Origin: an uncultured Planctomycetaceae bacterium | Lineage (GTDB): Bacteria > Planctomycetota > Planctomycetia > Pirellulales > UBA1268 | Direction: 5' to 3' | DNA length: 32,300 nucleotides | Assembly: GCA_903917235.1 (NCBI GenBank) | Contig: CAIWZS010000519.1 | Coordinates: 1-32,300, forward strand | Shown: one piece after another, positions 15,901 through 24,356 of the stretch | How positions within the stretch are numbered: the stretch's first letter is position 1 | How the letters are laid out: each line of letters begins with the position of its first letter | Program-made: the position numbers and the translations under genes | The notes under the pieces: generated by a model | Databases searched by the model: none | Seen by the model: the letters and a program-made list of their open reading frames with translations, nothing else | What the model was told of the DNA's origin: nothing

Positions 15901-17052
15901 TCACGGCGTCGCCGAGGCCCCGATCAGGATGAGCGCGAGCGCCATCGTGAAGCCGACGATCGTGACGGCGAAGGAGGCATGGTCCAGCCACCGAGAGCGC
16001 GCCCGTTCGTCGCACTGGTCGTAGAGGTGCAGCGACAGCGTCGATTCCACGAGCGTCAGCAGGATCGTGACGGTGCCGAGCAGGTTGATCATGTCGGCGA
16101 GGGCGAATTCACCTGTGTCGGGCACGTAGCTGTCGACGAGGTAGGCGTTGGCCACCGCGGCGAAAAGCGCTCCCACGCCCAGCCCGAAGCGCGGGTCCAC
16201 GTGGGTCGGCCGGATGAAGCACGGAAGCAGCGCGATCGCCACCGCCACGAAGAGCGCCTGGAACATCTTGAGGAACAGTCCCCAGCCGTCCCGCACGATC
16301 ACGATCCCGAAGCGAGCCTGCGAGAAGGTCGTCTTCCCACCGGGCGAGATGCCCGGCTCGCCGCGCGAGGTCTTGTAGGAGTGGGGTTTTTCGACGACCT
16401 CGTGCTCTTCGAGCCGGTAGCCGTGCACGGCGGCCCGCGAACTCACCGCGGTGTTCACGCGGTCCGGCACGAAGACGAGCTCGTCGCGACGCAGCGAGCC
16501 GTTTTCGAACGCGATGAGCAGCAGGTGGCGGTCGAGCGGGAAGTGATCGATCCGGAAGGGCTTCGTGATCTCGGCCGTCAGCGCGTAGCGGCGGTAATGG
16601 CCGTCGCCGTCGTGCGATTCGTCGAGGAGTGTGATCGCGTCGATCGTGCCGTCGACGACCAGGAGCTGATCCACCGGATCGAACTCGGCACCGGTCCATG
16701 AGAACCACACGTCGCAGACGACCGCGAAGCGACTGTCCCTGATCGAGAGCGCCGTGATGCGCTCGAGGTAGATGCCGATCGTGACCTGTCGCGCCGACGG
16801 GCTCGACACCGGCTCCGAAGCGGTCATGCCCGGGTCGGGAGCGGCCGGGTCCATGAGCGCCCGCTCGGCTGCCGATTCGGCCTGACGGGTCGCCGCCTGC
16901 CTCCAGGCGAGGCCGAGGCCCACCACGCTGAAAAAGCCGACGAGCACCGCGATCCATCCGCGCAGCCACCATCGCGGCCGTTCGGCGGGGGACGGCGGTG
17001 GCGCGTCGGGGGGCATGGCCGGCGGCGTGCGGTCGTCCGGGGCTCGGGGCAT
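15901..17052 (-). CDS. Pentameric ligand-gated ion channel-like (Cys-loop superfamily-like) membrane protein with extra N-terminal TM helix
   Basis: Start ATG at 17052 (MPRAPDDRTPP). N-terminal TM WLRGWIAVLVGFFSVVGLGLAW; beta-rich ectodomain with FPLDRH; four C-terminal TM segments including RFGLGVGALFAAVANAYLVDSYVPDTGEFALADMINLLGTVTILLTLVESTLSLHLY. Confidence 0.72.
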   Translation of the reverse strand: MPRAPDDRTPPAMPPDAPPPSPAERPRWWLRGWIAVLVGFFSVVGLGLAWRQAATRQAESAAERALMDPAAPDPGMTASEPVSSPSARQVTIGIYLERITALSIRDSRFAVVCDVWFSWTGAEFDPVDQLLVVDGTIDAITLLDESHDGDGHYRRYALTAEITKPFRIDHFPLDRHLLLIAFENGSLRRDELVFVPDRVNTAVSSRAAVHGYRLEEHEVVEKPHSYKTSRGEPGISPGGKTTFSQARFGIVIVRDGWGLFLKMFQALFVAVAIALLPCFIRPTHVDPRFGLGVGALFAAVANAYLVDSYVPDTGEFALADMINLLGTVTILLTLVESTLSLHLYDQCDERARSRWLDHASFAVTIVGFTMALALILIGASATP

Positions 17053-17070
17053 CGCGACCACGCGGGGATC

Positions 17071-17117
17071 GTGCCGCGCGGCACCCGGAGTGTAACGTAG
17101 TCCACGTGGGACACGTG
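17071..17117. promoter_or_regulatory. Candidate operator: 14-bp perfect palindrome plus two CACGTG boxes in a divergent promoter region
   Basis: GTGCCGCGCGGCAC (17071-17084); CACGTG at 17103-17108 and 17112-17117 separated by GGA. Confidence 0.4.
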
Positions 17118-17173
17118 CCTGCGCGGCCCGCGCCGGACCGCACGCACGTCCCGGTACGGGAGGTGACGCGACG

Positions 17174-17806
17174 ATGGGCACGCGAGCGATGCGGCTGTCG
17201 ACATCGATCATGCTCTGGGCATGCGTTCTGGCCGCGGTCACCGGACAGGCCGGTACGTACAACCCTGATCGCAGCATCGGGGACGTCGTCGAGCCCTGGG
17301 AGGACCTGCCCGGGACGGACGGCCGACGGCACTCCTGGTCCGACCTCGCCGATCGTGACGCGGTCGTCGTGGTCTTCACGTGCAACAGCTGCCCCTACGC
17401 CGTGGATTACGAGGAGCGGATCAACGACCTGGCAGAGCGTCACGCGGGTGCGGACAGTCGCGTGGCGGTGCTGGCGATCAACAGCAATCGCATCCCGGAG
17501 GACGCCCTGCCCGCGATGAAGGCCCGTGCGGAGGCGAAGCACTTCCGCTTTCCGTACCTCTTCGACGAGTCCCAGGCGGTGGCCCGGGCGTTCGGCGCGG
17601 TGCGGACTCCCGAGTTCTTCGTGCTCGACCGGGAGCGCCGGATCGTCTACATGGGGGCGATGGACGACTCCACCACGGCCACTGCGGTGAAGCGACGCTA
17701 CGTCGACGATGCCGTGGCCGCGGTGCTCGCCGGACGGGCCGTCGAGGTCGCCGAGACCGCGCCGGTGGGCTGCCAGATCAGGTTTGAACGCCGCCGCGCC
17801 CGCTGA
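17174..17806 (+). CDS. Exported thioredoxin-like/redoxin family protein
   Basis: N-terminal signal; VVVVFTCNSCPYAVDYEERINDLAERHAG, VAVLAINSN, FPYLFDESQAVARAFGAVRTPEFFVLDRERRIVYMGAMDD. Confidence 0.9.
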   Translation: MGTRAMRLSTSIMLWACVLAAVTGQAGTYNPDRSIGDVVEPWEDLPGTDGRRHSWSDLADRDAVVVVFTCNSCPYAVDYEERINDLAERHAGADSRVAVLAINSNRIPEDALPAMKARAEAKHFRFPYLFDESQAVARAFGAVRTPEFFVLDRERRIVYMGAMDDSTTATAVKRRYVDDAVAAVLAGRAVEVAETAPVGCQIRFERRRAR

Positions 17807-17819
17807 CGCCGCGACGGCC

Positions 17820-20465
17820 TCAGAACTCGATCTCACCCCACACCGCCGGGTCGTCGATCGCGGTGCTCCGAGGCGTGGACGACCAGATGGAGCGGTCGAT
17901 CCGGCCACGTGTCAGGGCGTGGGAGCGACCGACGTTCGCCCGCCAGATCGTGCCGGGGGCGGGCGGCGGGGCGTCGAGCGTGCGCAGCGGAATCGATACG
18001 AGCGCGAGCCAGCGCCGAGGCTCCCGCTCCACGCGTGTCGTGCACTGCCAGTCGCCGTTCCAGCCTGCGTCGTCCCGGCCGTGACGCGGGTCCATGGCTT
18101 CGGTGACGAGTCCGCGCACGGCCTCGGAGCGCGACTCCGGATGCGGGCCCGCCTGGAACCGGTAGCACACGTCGCGATTCCCGGGAGGGGCGAGGCGGAT
18201 GTCGATCGACTCGTGGCCACGCAGGTCGCGGTCGCCGCCGAAGGCGGGAAACTCCGTCGCTCCGTCGGGCCCGAGCTCGCATGCCAGTCGCACGTGCAGA
18301 TGCGACGGGTCGTGCATGATCTGGAGCGTCGTGGGCAGCGGCCGGCCGTGGAACGGTGGCAGGATGGTGAGGGTGCGTGACTCGGCCTCCCGCCACTGCG
18401 GCGAGTCGAGCGTGACGGGCCCGGCCGTGGCGAGCGCCGTCACCCGCTGTCGGCCGGGTGGCGGCAGCGTCCGCATCGCGGCGGTGTCCCAGTTGAGGCA
18501 GGTCTCGGCATACGGTTCCTGGTAGCCGTCGTGGGCCAGCCGCAGGTGGTTGGCGTCGTGGCCCGCGAATGGAAAGAGCACGTGTGCCCACCCGCCGTCC
18601 GCGACGGCCCGCCCCCGCGCGTCGTAGAGCGACGCGATGAAGGCGTTGCGGCCATCGATCGCGTCGAGGAGGCGGTCGCGCGATGGCCCGTCGGGCTCGA
18701 CCTGGTAGGCGTGATGGAGATGGACGACGCGGGCGAGGTGCCGCAGGTAGTCGAACTCCCTCCGCACGAGGGCCAGCCGGGTCCGCGGCTTGCCGCCGGT
18801 GGCGATCCGCTCCGCGTGCGTGAGGTCGTCGTCCAGTGCCGCGAGGACACCCGGAGGATAGAGGAACGCGATCAGCTGGAACGGGTCGGTGACGGTCTTG
18901 CGCGGCCGGCCGTCGAGCGGACGGTAGGTCCAGAGGTCCGACCTCGTTCCGAGGTGATCGGAATAGAGCATGATCGCGTGGTTCAGGCGTTCGTAAAACG
19001 ATCGCATCGGCGGGGCGGCCGTGCCGAAGGCGGCGTCGATGAACTCGGCCAGCAGATCCTGCGCGCGATTGTGCTCGGGGTCGTCGAACATCCGCCCCAT
19101 CACGTAGTACACCGGCCCCTCCAGGCCGAAGAGCTGCCCGGGGCCGTCGCGGTGGATGGCGTGGATGCGATTGGCCGCCAGCCGCCGGACCTGGGCCTCG
19201 ACATGCGCCGGCGTGCGCATCGGCGTATACCGGGAGCCGAGGTTGGGGCACCAGTTGTAGACATAGCCCGAGAATCCCCGCGGCACCTCGTAGTCGCGCC
19301 ACGGAGCGATGTCGTCCTCATTCGTTCCCGTGAGCATCACGCTCGTGTTCTCGGGAAATGCCCGGAACGATCGGGGCGGCGCGGCGGTGAGGATGTACGA
19401 CATCATCGTGATTTGACGCCCCGGGTGCGACCGCGCGAGCCGCTCGGCGACGTCGCGGTTGAAGATCCAGATCTTCTCCCCCCAATCGTCACCCGTGCCG
19501 TAGAGGTCGCGGCACGGCTGGCACTCGCAGGCGCGAAAGCCGTCGGGCTGTCCGAGGTCCACCGACTCGTAGCCACGCTCGAACCACCCGGCGATGTCCC
19601 GCTCGATGAGTCGCTGCACGTCGGGATTCGACAGGCAGTACTGCGCGTTGCCGCCGCGCGGATCGAGCCGCATGCCGCCCACGAGGGCGAAGTATTCCGG
19701 ATGCTCGGCGAAGAAACGCTCGGGGGGCACGGCCCGTTCCCACGTGTGGCTTCCGAAGACCTCGTCCACCCGTGGAAACCGGTTGAGTGCCAGGTCGTAG
19801 AAGCCGCCGCCGGCCGGGTGCGAGGTGTTGAGCCGGAGGACGGGGGTGCGGCGCACGTCGAGATCGGCGGGAACCGAGATCGTGGTGCGCGGAAGGAACT
19901 CGATGGCCGGGGACGCGAGCAGGTCGACGTCTGCCGCCGCGCTCACCGGGCGATAGGGTGCGATGTCGGGATACAGGAAGCGCACGCCGAGATGCTCCCG
20001 GGCGAAGTCGGCCGCGGCCTTGACCGTGCCGACGCGGTCCCAGTTCGGCCGCCGCGGATTGTCCGTCTCGCCGCGCGCCGGGGCGTCACGGCCGGCGACG
20101 AGCACGTCCCGGCCCGCCACGCGCACGACGGTGTGCCAGCCGACGAGCGCCCCCGTGTCCACGCCGGCGGCCCGGGCGGCGGCGGTGTCGCCGAGGCAGA
20201 TCGCGGGCCTGCCGGGATCGCGCTCCGCCTCCGTCACGACCGGCACCGTGAAGCCGCTCGCGCGAAAGGCGGTCTCGAGCAGCCGTGCGGCCTGACGGAT
20301 GCAGTCGCCGATCTCGGCGCTCGGCGGTCGGTCCGGCACGACGATCTGGTAGCTGCAGCGACCCTCGGAGGCGAGCACGAGATCGGCCGCACGTGCCGTC
20401 ACGGGCAAAAAGGCGACGCCGAGCACCGCGAACCAAAGCTGCGAAGAAACCGCGTGCCGAACCAT
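17820..20465 (-). CDS. Secreted DUF4838 domain protein (carbohydrate-active-like) with C-terminal CBM9-like domain
   Basis: Signal peptide; PPERFFAEHPEYFALVGGMRLDPRGGNAQYCLSNPDVQRLIERDIAGWFERGYESVDLGQPDGFRACECQPCRDLYG; TIWRANVGRSH near the C-terminus. Start could also be 20489. Confidence 0.85.
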   Translation of the reverse strand: MVRHAVSSQLWFAVLGVAFLPVTARAADLVLASEGRCSYQIVVPDRPPSAEIGDCIRQAARLLETAFRASGFTVPVVTEAERDPGRPAICLGDTAAARAAGVDTGALVGWHTVVRVAGRDVLVAGRDAPARGETDNPRRPNWDRVGTVKAAADFAREHLGVRFLYPDIAPYRPVSAAADVDLLASPAIEFLPRTTISVPADLDVRRTPVLRLNTSHPAGGGFYDLALNRFPRVDEVFGSHTWERAVPPERFFAEHPEYFALVGGMRLDPRGGNAQYCLSNPDVQRLIERDIAGWFERGYESVDLGQPDGFRACECQPCRDLYGTGDDWGEKIWIFNRDVAERLARSHPGRQITMMSYILTAAPPRSFRAFPENTSVMLTGTNEDDIAPWRDYEVPRGFSGYVYNWCPNLGSRYTPMRTPAHVEAQVRRLAANRIHAIHRDGPGQLFGLEGPVYYVMGRMFDDPEHNRAQDLLAEFIDAAFGTAAPPMRSFYERLNHAIMLYSDHLGTRSDLWTYRPLDGRPRKTVTDPFQLIAFLYPPGVLAALDDDLTHAERIATGGKPRTRLALVRREFDYLRHLARVVHLHHAYQVEPDGPSRDRLLDAIDGRNAFIASLYDARGRAVADGGWAHVLFPFAGHDANHLRLAHDGYQEPYAETCLNWDTAAMRTLPPPGRQRVTALATAGPVTLDSPQWREAESRTLTILPPFHGRPLPTTLQIMHDPSHLHVRLACELGPDGATEFPAFGGDRDLRGHESIDIRLAPPGNRDVCYRFQAGPHPESRSEAVRGLVTEAMDPRHGRDDAGWNGDWQCTTRVEREPRRWLALVSIPLRTLDAPPPAPGTIWRANVGRSHALTRGRIDRSIWSSTPRSTAIDDPAVWGEIEF

Positions 20466-20529
20466 CACACCCCATCGATACGCACCCATCTTCGCTTCCT
20501 TGTCAGCGTCGTGTCCCGGCCCCGATTGT

Positions 20530-20553
20530 GGCGCACACCTCCAGGTGTGCGAA
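20530..20553 (-). promoter_or_regulatory. Dyad element copy 2: TTCGCACACCTGGAGGTGTGCGCC (minus strand)
   Basis: 8-bp perfect stem (CGCACACC/GGTGTGCG), TGGA loop on the minus strand, 64 nt (or 40 nt) upstream of the DUF4838 gene. Differs from copy 1 only by a compensatory stem pair. Confidence 0.6.
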
Positions 20554-20744
20554 CGGGCCCCCATCCCAGGCGACCGGATTCCTTCCAGAGATTTGCTCTC
20601 AGAGGCTGCACGCGTTCACGCCCCGCCGGTGTCCTTTCTCGCGTTACGCGATGGTAGTCCGATGGCCGCGTGAGTGTCACACGCGATGGCAATCACGCGA
20701 GACGCAAACAACTGGGCACCGGCACGGCCGCCTGGGGGAAGCAA

Positions 20745-22007
20745 TCAGTCGGCCTCCTGGGATCGTGCCGGGGTGCCGTTGGTGGATGCGGGAGCGTCGG
20801 GTGCGACGGCGGCGGCGGCCTCGCGCCAGACCGTTTCGAGATCCTCGCGGCCGAGGCGCGCGGCGGTGTCTGCCAGGCGCAGGCGGACCCCCGAGTCGTG
20901 CGGTCGCTCCCAGGCCTCGCGGTGCAGCTCGGCGAACGTGCTCCGGAGCGCGCGGATCTCGTCGGCCCGCGCTCGCGTCGCGGTGGCCTCGTCCTCCCTG
21001 CCGAGCTGCGCAAGAGCCCGCGCGAGGGACAGCGTCGCGAGATAGTCGTGTGGATCGACGGCGACGGCCCGCTCGAGCGGGATCATGGCGGCCTCTGCGT
21101 CGCCATCCTCCAGCAGGATCGAGCCCTCGAGCACGAGCGCCGCCCGGTTGTCCGGCTCGGCGGCGACGGCCGACTGCACGAGGCGGCGCGCCTCGTCCCG
21201 CCGACCGAGGGCCAGGAGGCACTCGGCCCTCGCCAGGTCCACGCGGACGCCGGCTGCCGCGGTGGAGAGCACATCGAGCGCGTCGGCCGGCCGCAGCTGG
21301 CGGATCAGGCAGGTCGCGAGTTCGAGGAGAATCTCCTCGCGATCGGGCTGGTGGGGGTTGCGCCGAAGCGATTCCTCGTAGCAGGGAATGGCCTCGGCGA
21401 AGAGTTCGTAGTCGGAGTGCATGAGGCCGAGGAGCCGGTGCGGCCGAGGATCGTCCGGTGCCAGTCGGGCCGTCTCACGCAGGTGATGCACGGCCTCCTG
21501 GACGGCGCCGACGTCATAGAAGGACACGGCCAGGAGGCGGTGGGCATCGACCAGGTCCGGGTTCGCGGCTACCAGCGGCGTCAGCAGCGACTCCACGTCG
21601 CGGTGCCGACCGAGCTGCTGGCACGCCGTCGCCGCGACGAGCCGTCGCGGGGGGTCGAGCCACGCGGACGAGGCAACCTGTGACAACACGTCGAGTGCCG
21701 GGATGGGGTGGCCCTTCGCGACCAGGATGGCGGCCTGCACGACGAGCGAGGCGTCGGTGGCACCGGCCGCACGCAGGTCGCGCATCACCTGTCGAGCCGT
21801 GGCATGATCTCCGCGGCCGACGGCGGCGAGGCCCGTATCGACGAGCCGTGGCGGATCGGCACTCGACGGTCGGCACCCGACGGGGCCGACGGGTGCGCCC
21901 ACACAGATGGCCATCATGGCCGCCGCGGTCCATGAGACACGTCGCCCGTGTCCTCGGTGACCGGCTCGCGTCGGGACACGACTGAGGATGGTGCCAGGAC
22001 GGCTCAT
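20745..22007 (-). CDS. TPR repeat protein (paralog 1), signal peptide/lipoprotein-like N-terminus
   Basis: Repeated TPR-like helices (LLGLMHSDYELFAEAIPCYEESLRRNPHQPDREEILLELATCLIRQ). Start overlaps the upstream stop (ATGA). Confidence 0.85.
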   Translation of the reverse strand: MSRPGTILSRVPTRAGHRGHGRRVSWTAAAMMAICVGAPVGPVGCRPSSADPPRLVDTGLAAVGRGDHATARQVMRDLRAAGATDASLVVQAAILVAKGHPIPALDVLSQVASSAWLDPPRRLVAATACQQLGRHRDVESLLTPLVAANPDLVDAHRLLAVSFYDVGAVQEAVHHLRETARLAPDDPRPHRLLGLMHSDYELFAEAIPCYEESLRRNPHQPDREEILLELATCLIRQLRPADALDVLSTAAAGVRVDLARAECLLALGRRDEARRLVQSAVAAEPDNRAALVLEGSILLEDGDAEAAMIPLERAVAVDPHDYLATLSLARALAQLGREDEATATRARADEIRALRSTFAELHREAWERPHDSGVRLRLADTAARLGREDLETVWREAAAAVAPDAPASTNGTPARSQEAD

Positions 22008-23857
22008 GAGCGGGGCTCAGGTGTGGGTGGCGGGACGTCCACCGCGGGCTCGACGAGCCGGAGTGCGGCGGGCAGGTCCTCGGGCGACGAGAGGGTCGGC
22101 ACGTCGGCCGTCGTCACGGTGCCCGAGGGCCAGCGGACGACGAGGCGGACCGGCCGGCTCGTGCCGACGGGCAACGCATCCGTCTCGGGTAGGCCGATGT
22201 GCACCACACGGTGACCGTGCGAGAGGTAACTGCCTCCCCCGGTGAGCTGGGTTTCCAGCGGCGGCTCGCCAGCCGCATCGAGCGACACCCGCGTCCCGAT
22301 CGCATCGCGGTTGGAACGCGTGCCGACGAGTTCCACGACCACGGGCCGGCCCCGTCGCGGCATCAGGTTTTCGAGCACCGCGACGGGCTCGTTGAGCCGC
22401 GATATCGCGAGGTCGATGTCACCGTCCCGGTCGTAGTCGCCCGTCGCGAGCCCCCGCCCCTCCTGGGGCTCGGCGAAAAACGTGCCGGGGGCGGCCGCCG
22501 CCCGCTGAAAGCGTTCGCCGTCGAAGGAGAGCACGAGGGGGAGCTGGCGCCGCGGCGACGCGTCCGGAAACTTGATGACGTGGCCGTTCGCGACGACGAT
22601 GTCGACGCGGCCGTCGAAGTCGAGGTCGGTGCACGCCGTGCCGAAGCCGACGAAGAGCCCGCCGAGCGCCGTGATGCCATGCCGTCGGCTCACGTGCAGG
22701 AACTGCCCGCGACCTTCGTTGCGGTAGAGGGCGAACGACTCACGTTCGTAATTGGCCACCCAGATGTCGGGCCGGCCGTCGCGATTGAAGTCGCACAGGT
22801 CGATCCCCATGCTGCCGTTCGGCACGCCCTGGTCGTCGAGCGCGACACCCGCGGCGAGTCCCTGCTCCGTGAACGTGCCGTCCCCGCGATTGACATAGAG
22901 GAAGTTGTCGGTCGTGTCGTTGCCCACGTAAATGTCGACGTGACCGTCGAGGTTCACGTCGGCGAGCAGGACGCCGAGCCCCTTGCCATCGGTGCGCAGG
23001 CCCGCCTCGCGCGAAACCTCGACGAACGTGCCGTCCCCCTCGTTGCGATAGATCGAGTCGGGCAGGCCCTCGAACTCGCGCGGCGGGCAGATGTCGCGTT
23101 CCTCGGGGGAGCGGCCGCAGAAAGGATCGTGCTCGAACGACCAGTCCACGTAACGGGCGAGATACAGGTCGAGGTCACCGTCGCCATCGAGGTCGGCCCA
23201 CCCCGCACTCGAACTCCAGCGGGGATCGGCCGCTGCCGGCCAGTCGGATACCGGGGCGAAGCCGCCGTCGCCGAGGTTGTGCCAGAGCTGCGCCGGTCCG
23301 TAGCCGGTCACGACGAGATCCGGAAACCCGTCATTGTCGAAGTCGCCGATCGCGACGCCGTGCGTGTAGAGAGGAAGCGTGTCGAGGCCCGCCACTCCGG
23401 CGACACCGGCGAAGCGCCGCCCCGGCCCCTCGGCCCCCGGCACCGAGCGCCAGAGCGTGGTCGGTTCACCCCTGAGGGCGGGCCCGGCAGTGAATCGACC
23501 GCCGCCGGTGGCGACGAGATCGAGCCACCCGTCGCGGTCGTAGTCGAACCACCCGACGCCGCCGCCGAGCGACTCGAGGATCGAACATCGCCCGGCCTCC
23601 TCACCGTTGTGGTAGACGGCGTCGATCCCCAATTGGCTTGCTCGGTCGAGAAAGGATGGCGCGGCCGACGGGGCTGCCGGAGGATCGCCCGGACGCGTCG
23701 CCGACATCGCGTCTCGCGGCGGTGCTCTCCGCGCAGCCGGGCCGCAGCCTGCGGCCATGATCGTCGCAGTGAAGACGAGGGCGACCGGCAGAACACGTCC
23801 GCGCCGGGCACTCCGTGAGCGAGATCCTTGCCGTGGACTCGTGCGGGTGTCTGCCAC
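22004..23857 (-). CDS. CRTAC1-like FG-GAP/VCBS repeat protein with ASPIC/UnbV C-terminal domain
   Basis: Multiple Ca-loop-like repeats (DYDRDGWLDLVATGGG, DFDNDGFPDLVVTGYG, DLDGDGDLDLYLARY, DVNLDGHVDIYVGND) and C-terminal NRDAIGTRVSLDAAG...GGGSYLSHGHRVVHIGL...VRLVVRWPSGTVTTADV. Confidence 0.93.
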   Translation of the reverse strand: MADTRTSPRQGSRSRSARRGRVLPVALVFTATIMAAGCGPAARRAPPRDAMSATRPGDPPAAPSAAPSFLDRASQLGIDAVYHNGEEAGRCSILESLGGGVGWFDYDRDGWLDLVATGGGRFTAGPALRGEPTTLWRSVPGAEGPGRRFAGVAGVAGLDTLPLYTHGVAIGDFDNDGFPDLVVTGYGPAQLWHNLGDGGFAPVSDWPAAADPRWSSSAGWADLDGDGDLDLYLARYVDWSFEHDPFCGRSPEERDICPPREFEGLPDSIYRNEGDGTFVEVSREAGLRTDGKGLGVLLADVNLDGHVDIYVGNDTTDNFLYVNRGDGTFTEQGLAAGVALDDQGVPNGSMGIDLCDFNRDGRPDIWVANYERESFALYRNEGRGQFLHVSRRHGITALGGLFVGFGTACTDLDFDGRVDIVVANGHVIKFPDASPRRQLPLVLSFDGERFQRAAAAPGTFFAEPQEGRGLATGDYDRDGDIDLAISRLNEPVAVLENLMPRRGRPVVVELVGTRSNRDAIGTRVSLDAAGEPPLETQLTGGGSYLSHGHRVVHIGLPETDALPVGTSRPVRLVVRWPSGTVTTADVPTLSSPEDLPAALRLVEPAVDVPPPTPEPRS

Positions 23858-23867
23858 GTGGTGGGAC

Positions 23868-24356
23868 TTACGGAGCCAGATCGAACGTGAATACGTTCTT
23901 CGCCGCGTCGCTCGTCACGTTCGCGGTCAGGCCGCTCGTGTCGCTCCGGCCGAATTTCTCCGGCACCAGTGATTTGGGCGGCTGATTGGCAGCCGGTGTC
24001 TGCGCGATCTTCTGGAGATCTTCAGGCGTCGGAGCGCTCATCGCGGGTCCACCAGCAGTCTTGGTGATCGCCACGCCGCACGACCCCGCCGGCACTCCCG
24101 GCTTCCCGATGCTGAAGCTGCCCGAGGCATCCGTGACGCCGCTGTTGGGCGGTCCTGCGGTGGGCACGAACATGACCGTGGCTCCCTCGAGCGGTTTGCC
24201 GTCGAGCGTCACCGTGCCCTTCACGGGGTAAGACGGCACACCCTTCGTGCCACATCCCGTGCAAAGGATCAAGGCGAGGCCGATCGTGCTCGTGGTCACA
24301 ACGGACCGACGGATCCACGGCGAATGCATGGTGCTTGGGTGCGTTCGGACGTTCAT
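23868..24356 (-). CDS. Lipoprotein with transthyretin/carboxypeptidase-regulatory-like fold
   Basis: Lipobox LILCTGC; VKGTVTLDGKPLEGATVMFVPTAG...TDASGSFSIG. Start overlaps the preceding stop (ATGA). Confidence 0.8.
   Translation of the reverse strand: MNVRTHPSTMHSPWIRRSVVTTSTIGLALILCTGCGTKGVPSYPVKGTVTLDGKPLEGATVMFVPTAGPPNSGVTDASGSFSIGKPGVPAGSCGVAITKTAGGPAMSAPTPEDLQKIAQTPAANQPPKSLVPEKFGRSDTSGLTANVTSDAAKNVFTFDLAP

Noticed and set aside
17052-17385. N-terminal 111 residues of the channel ORF as given in the ORF track
   Set aside because: Overlaps the divergent promoter and the thioredoxin-like gene; ATG 17052 gives a sensible N-terminus.
16109-17908. 599-aa minus-strand ORF over the channel/thioredoxin region
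   Set aside because: Frame-shifted shadow of both genes on opposite strands; no domain.
18531-20657. 708-aa plus-strand ORF
   Set aside because: Antisense to DUF4838 coding sequence, which has clear conserved motifs.
22199-23818. 539-aa plus-strand ORF
   Set aside because: Antisense of FG-GAP repeats; its repetitiveness mirrors the real gene.
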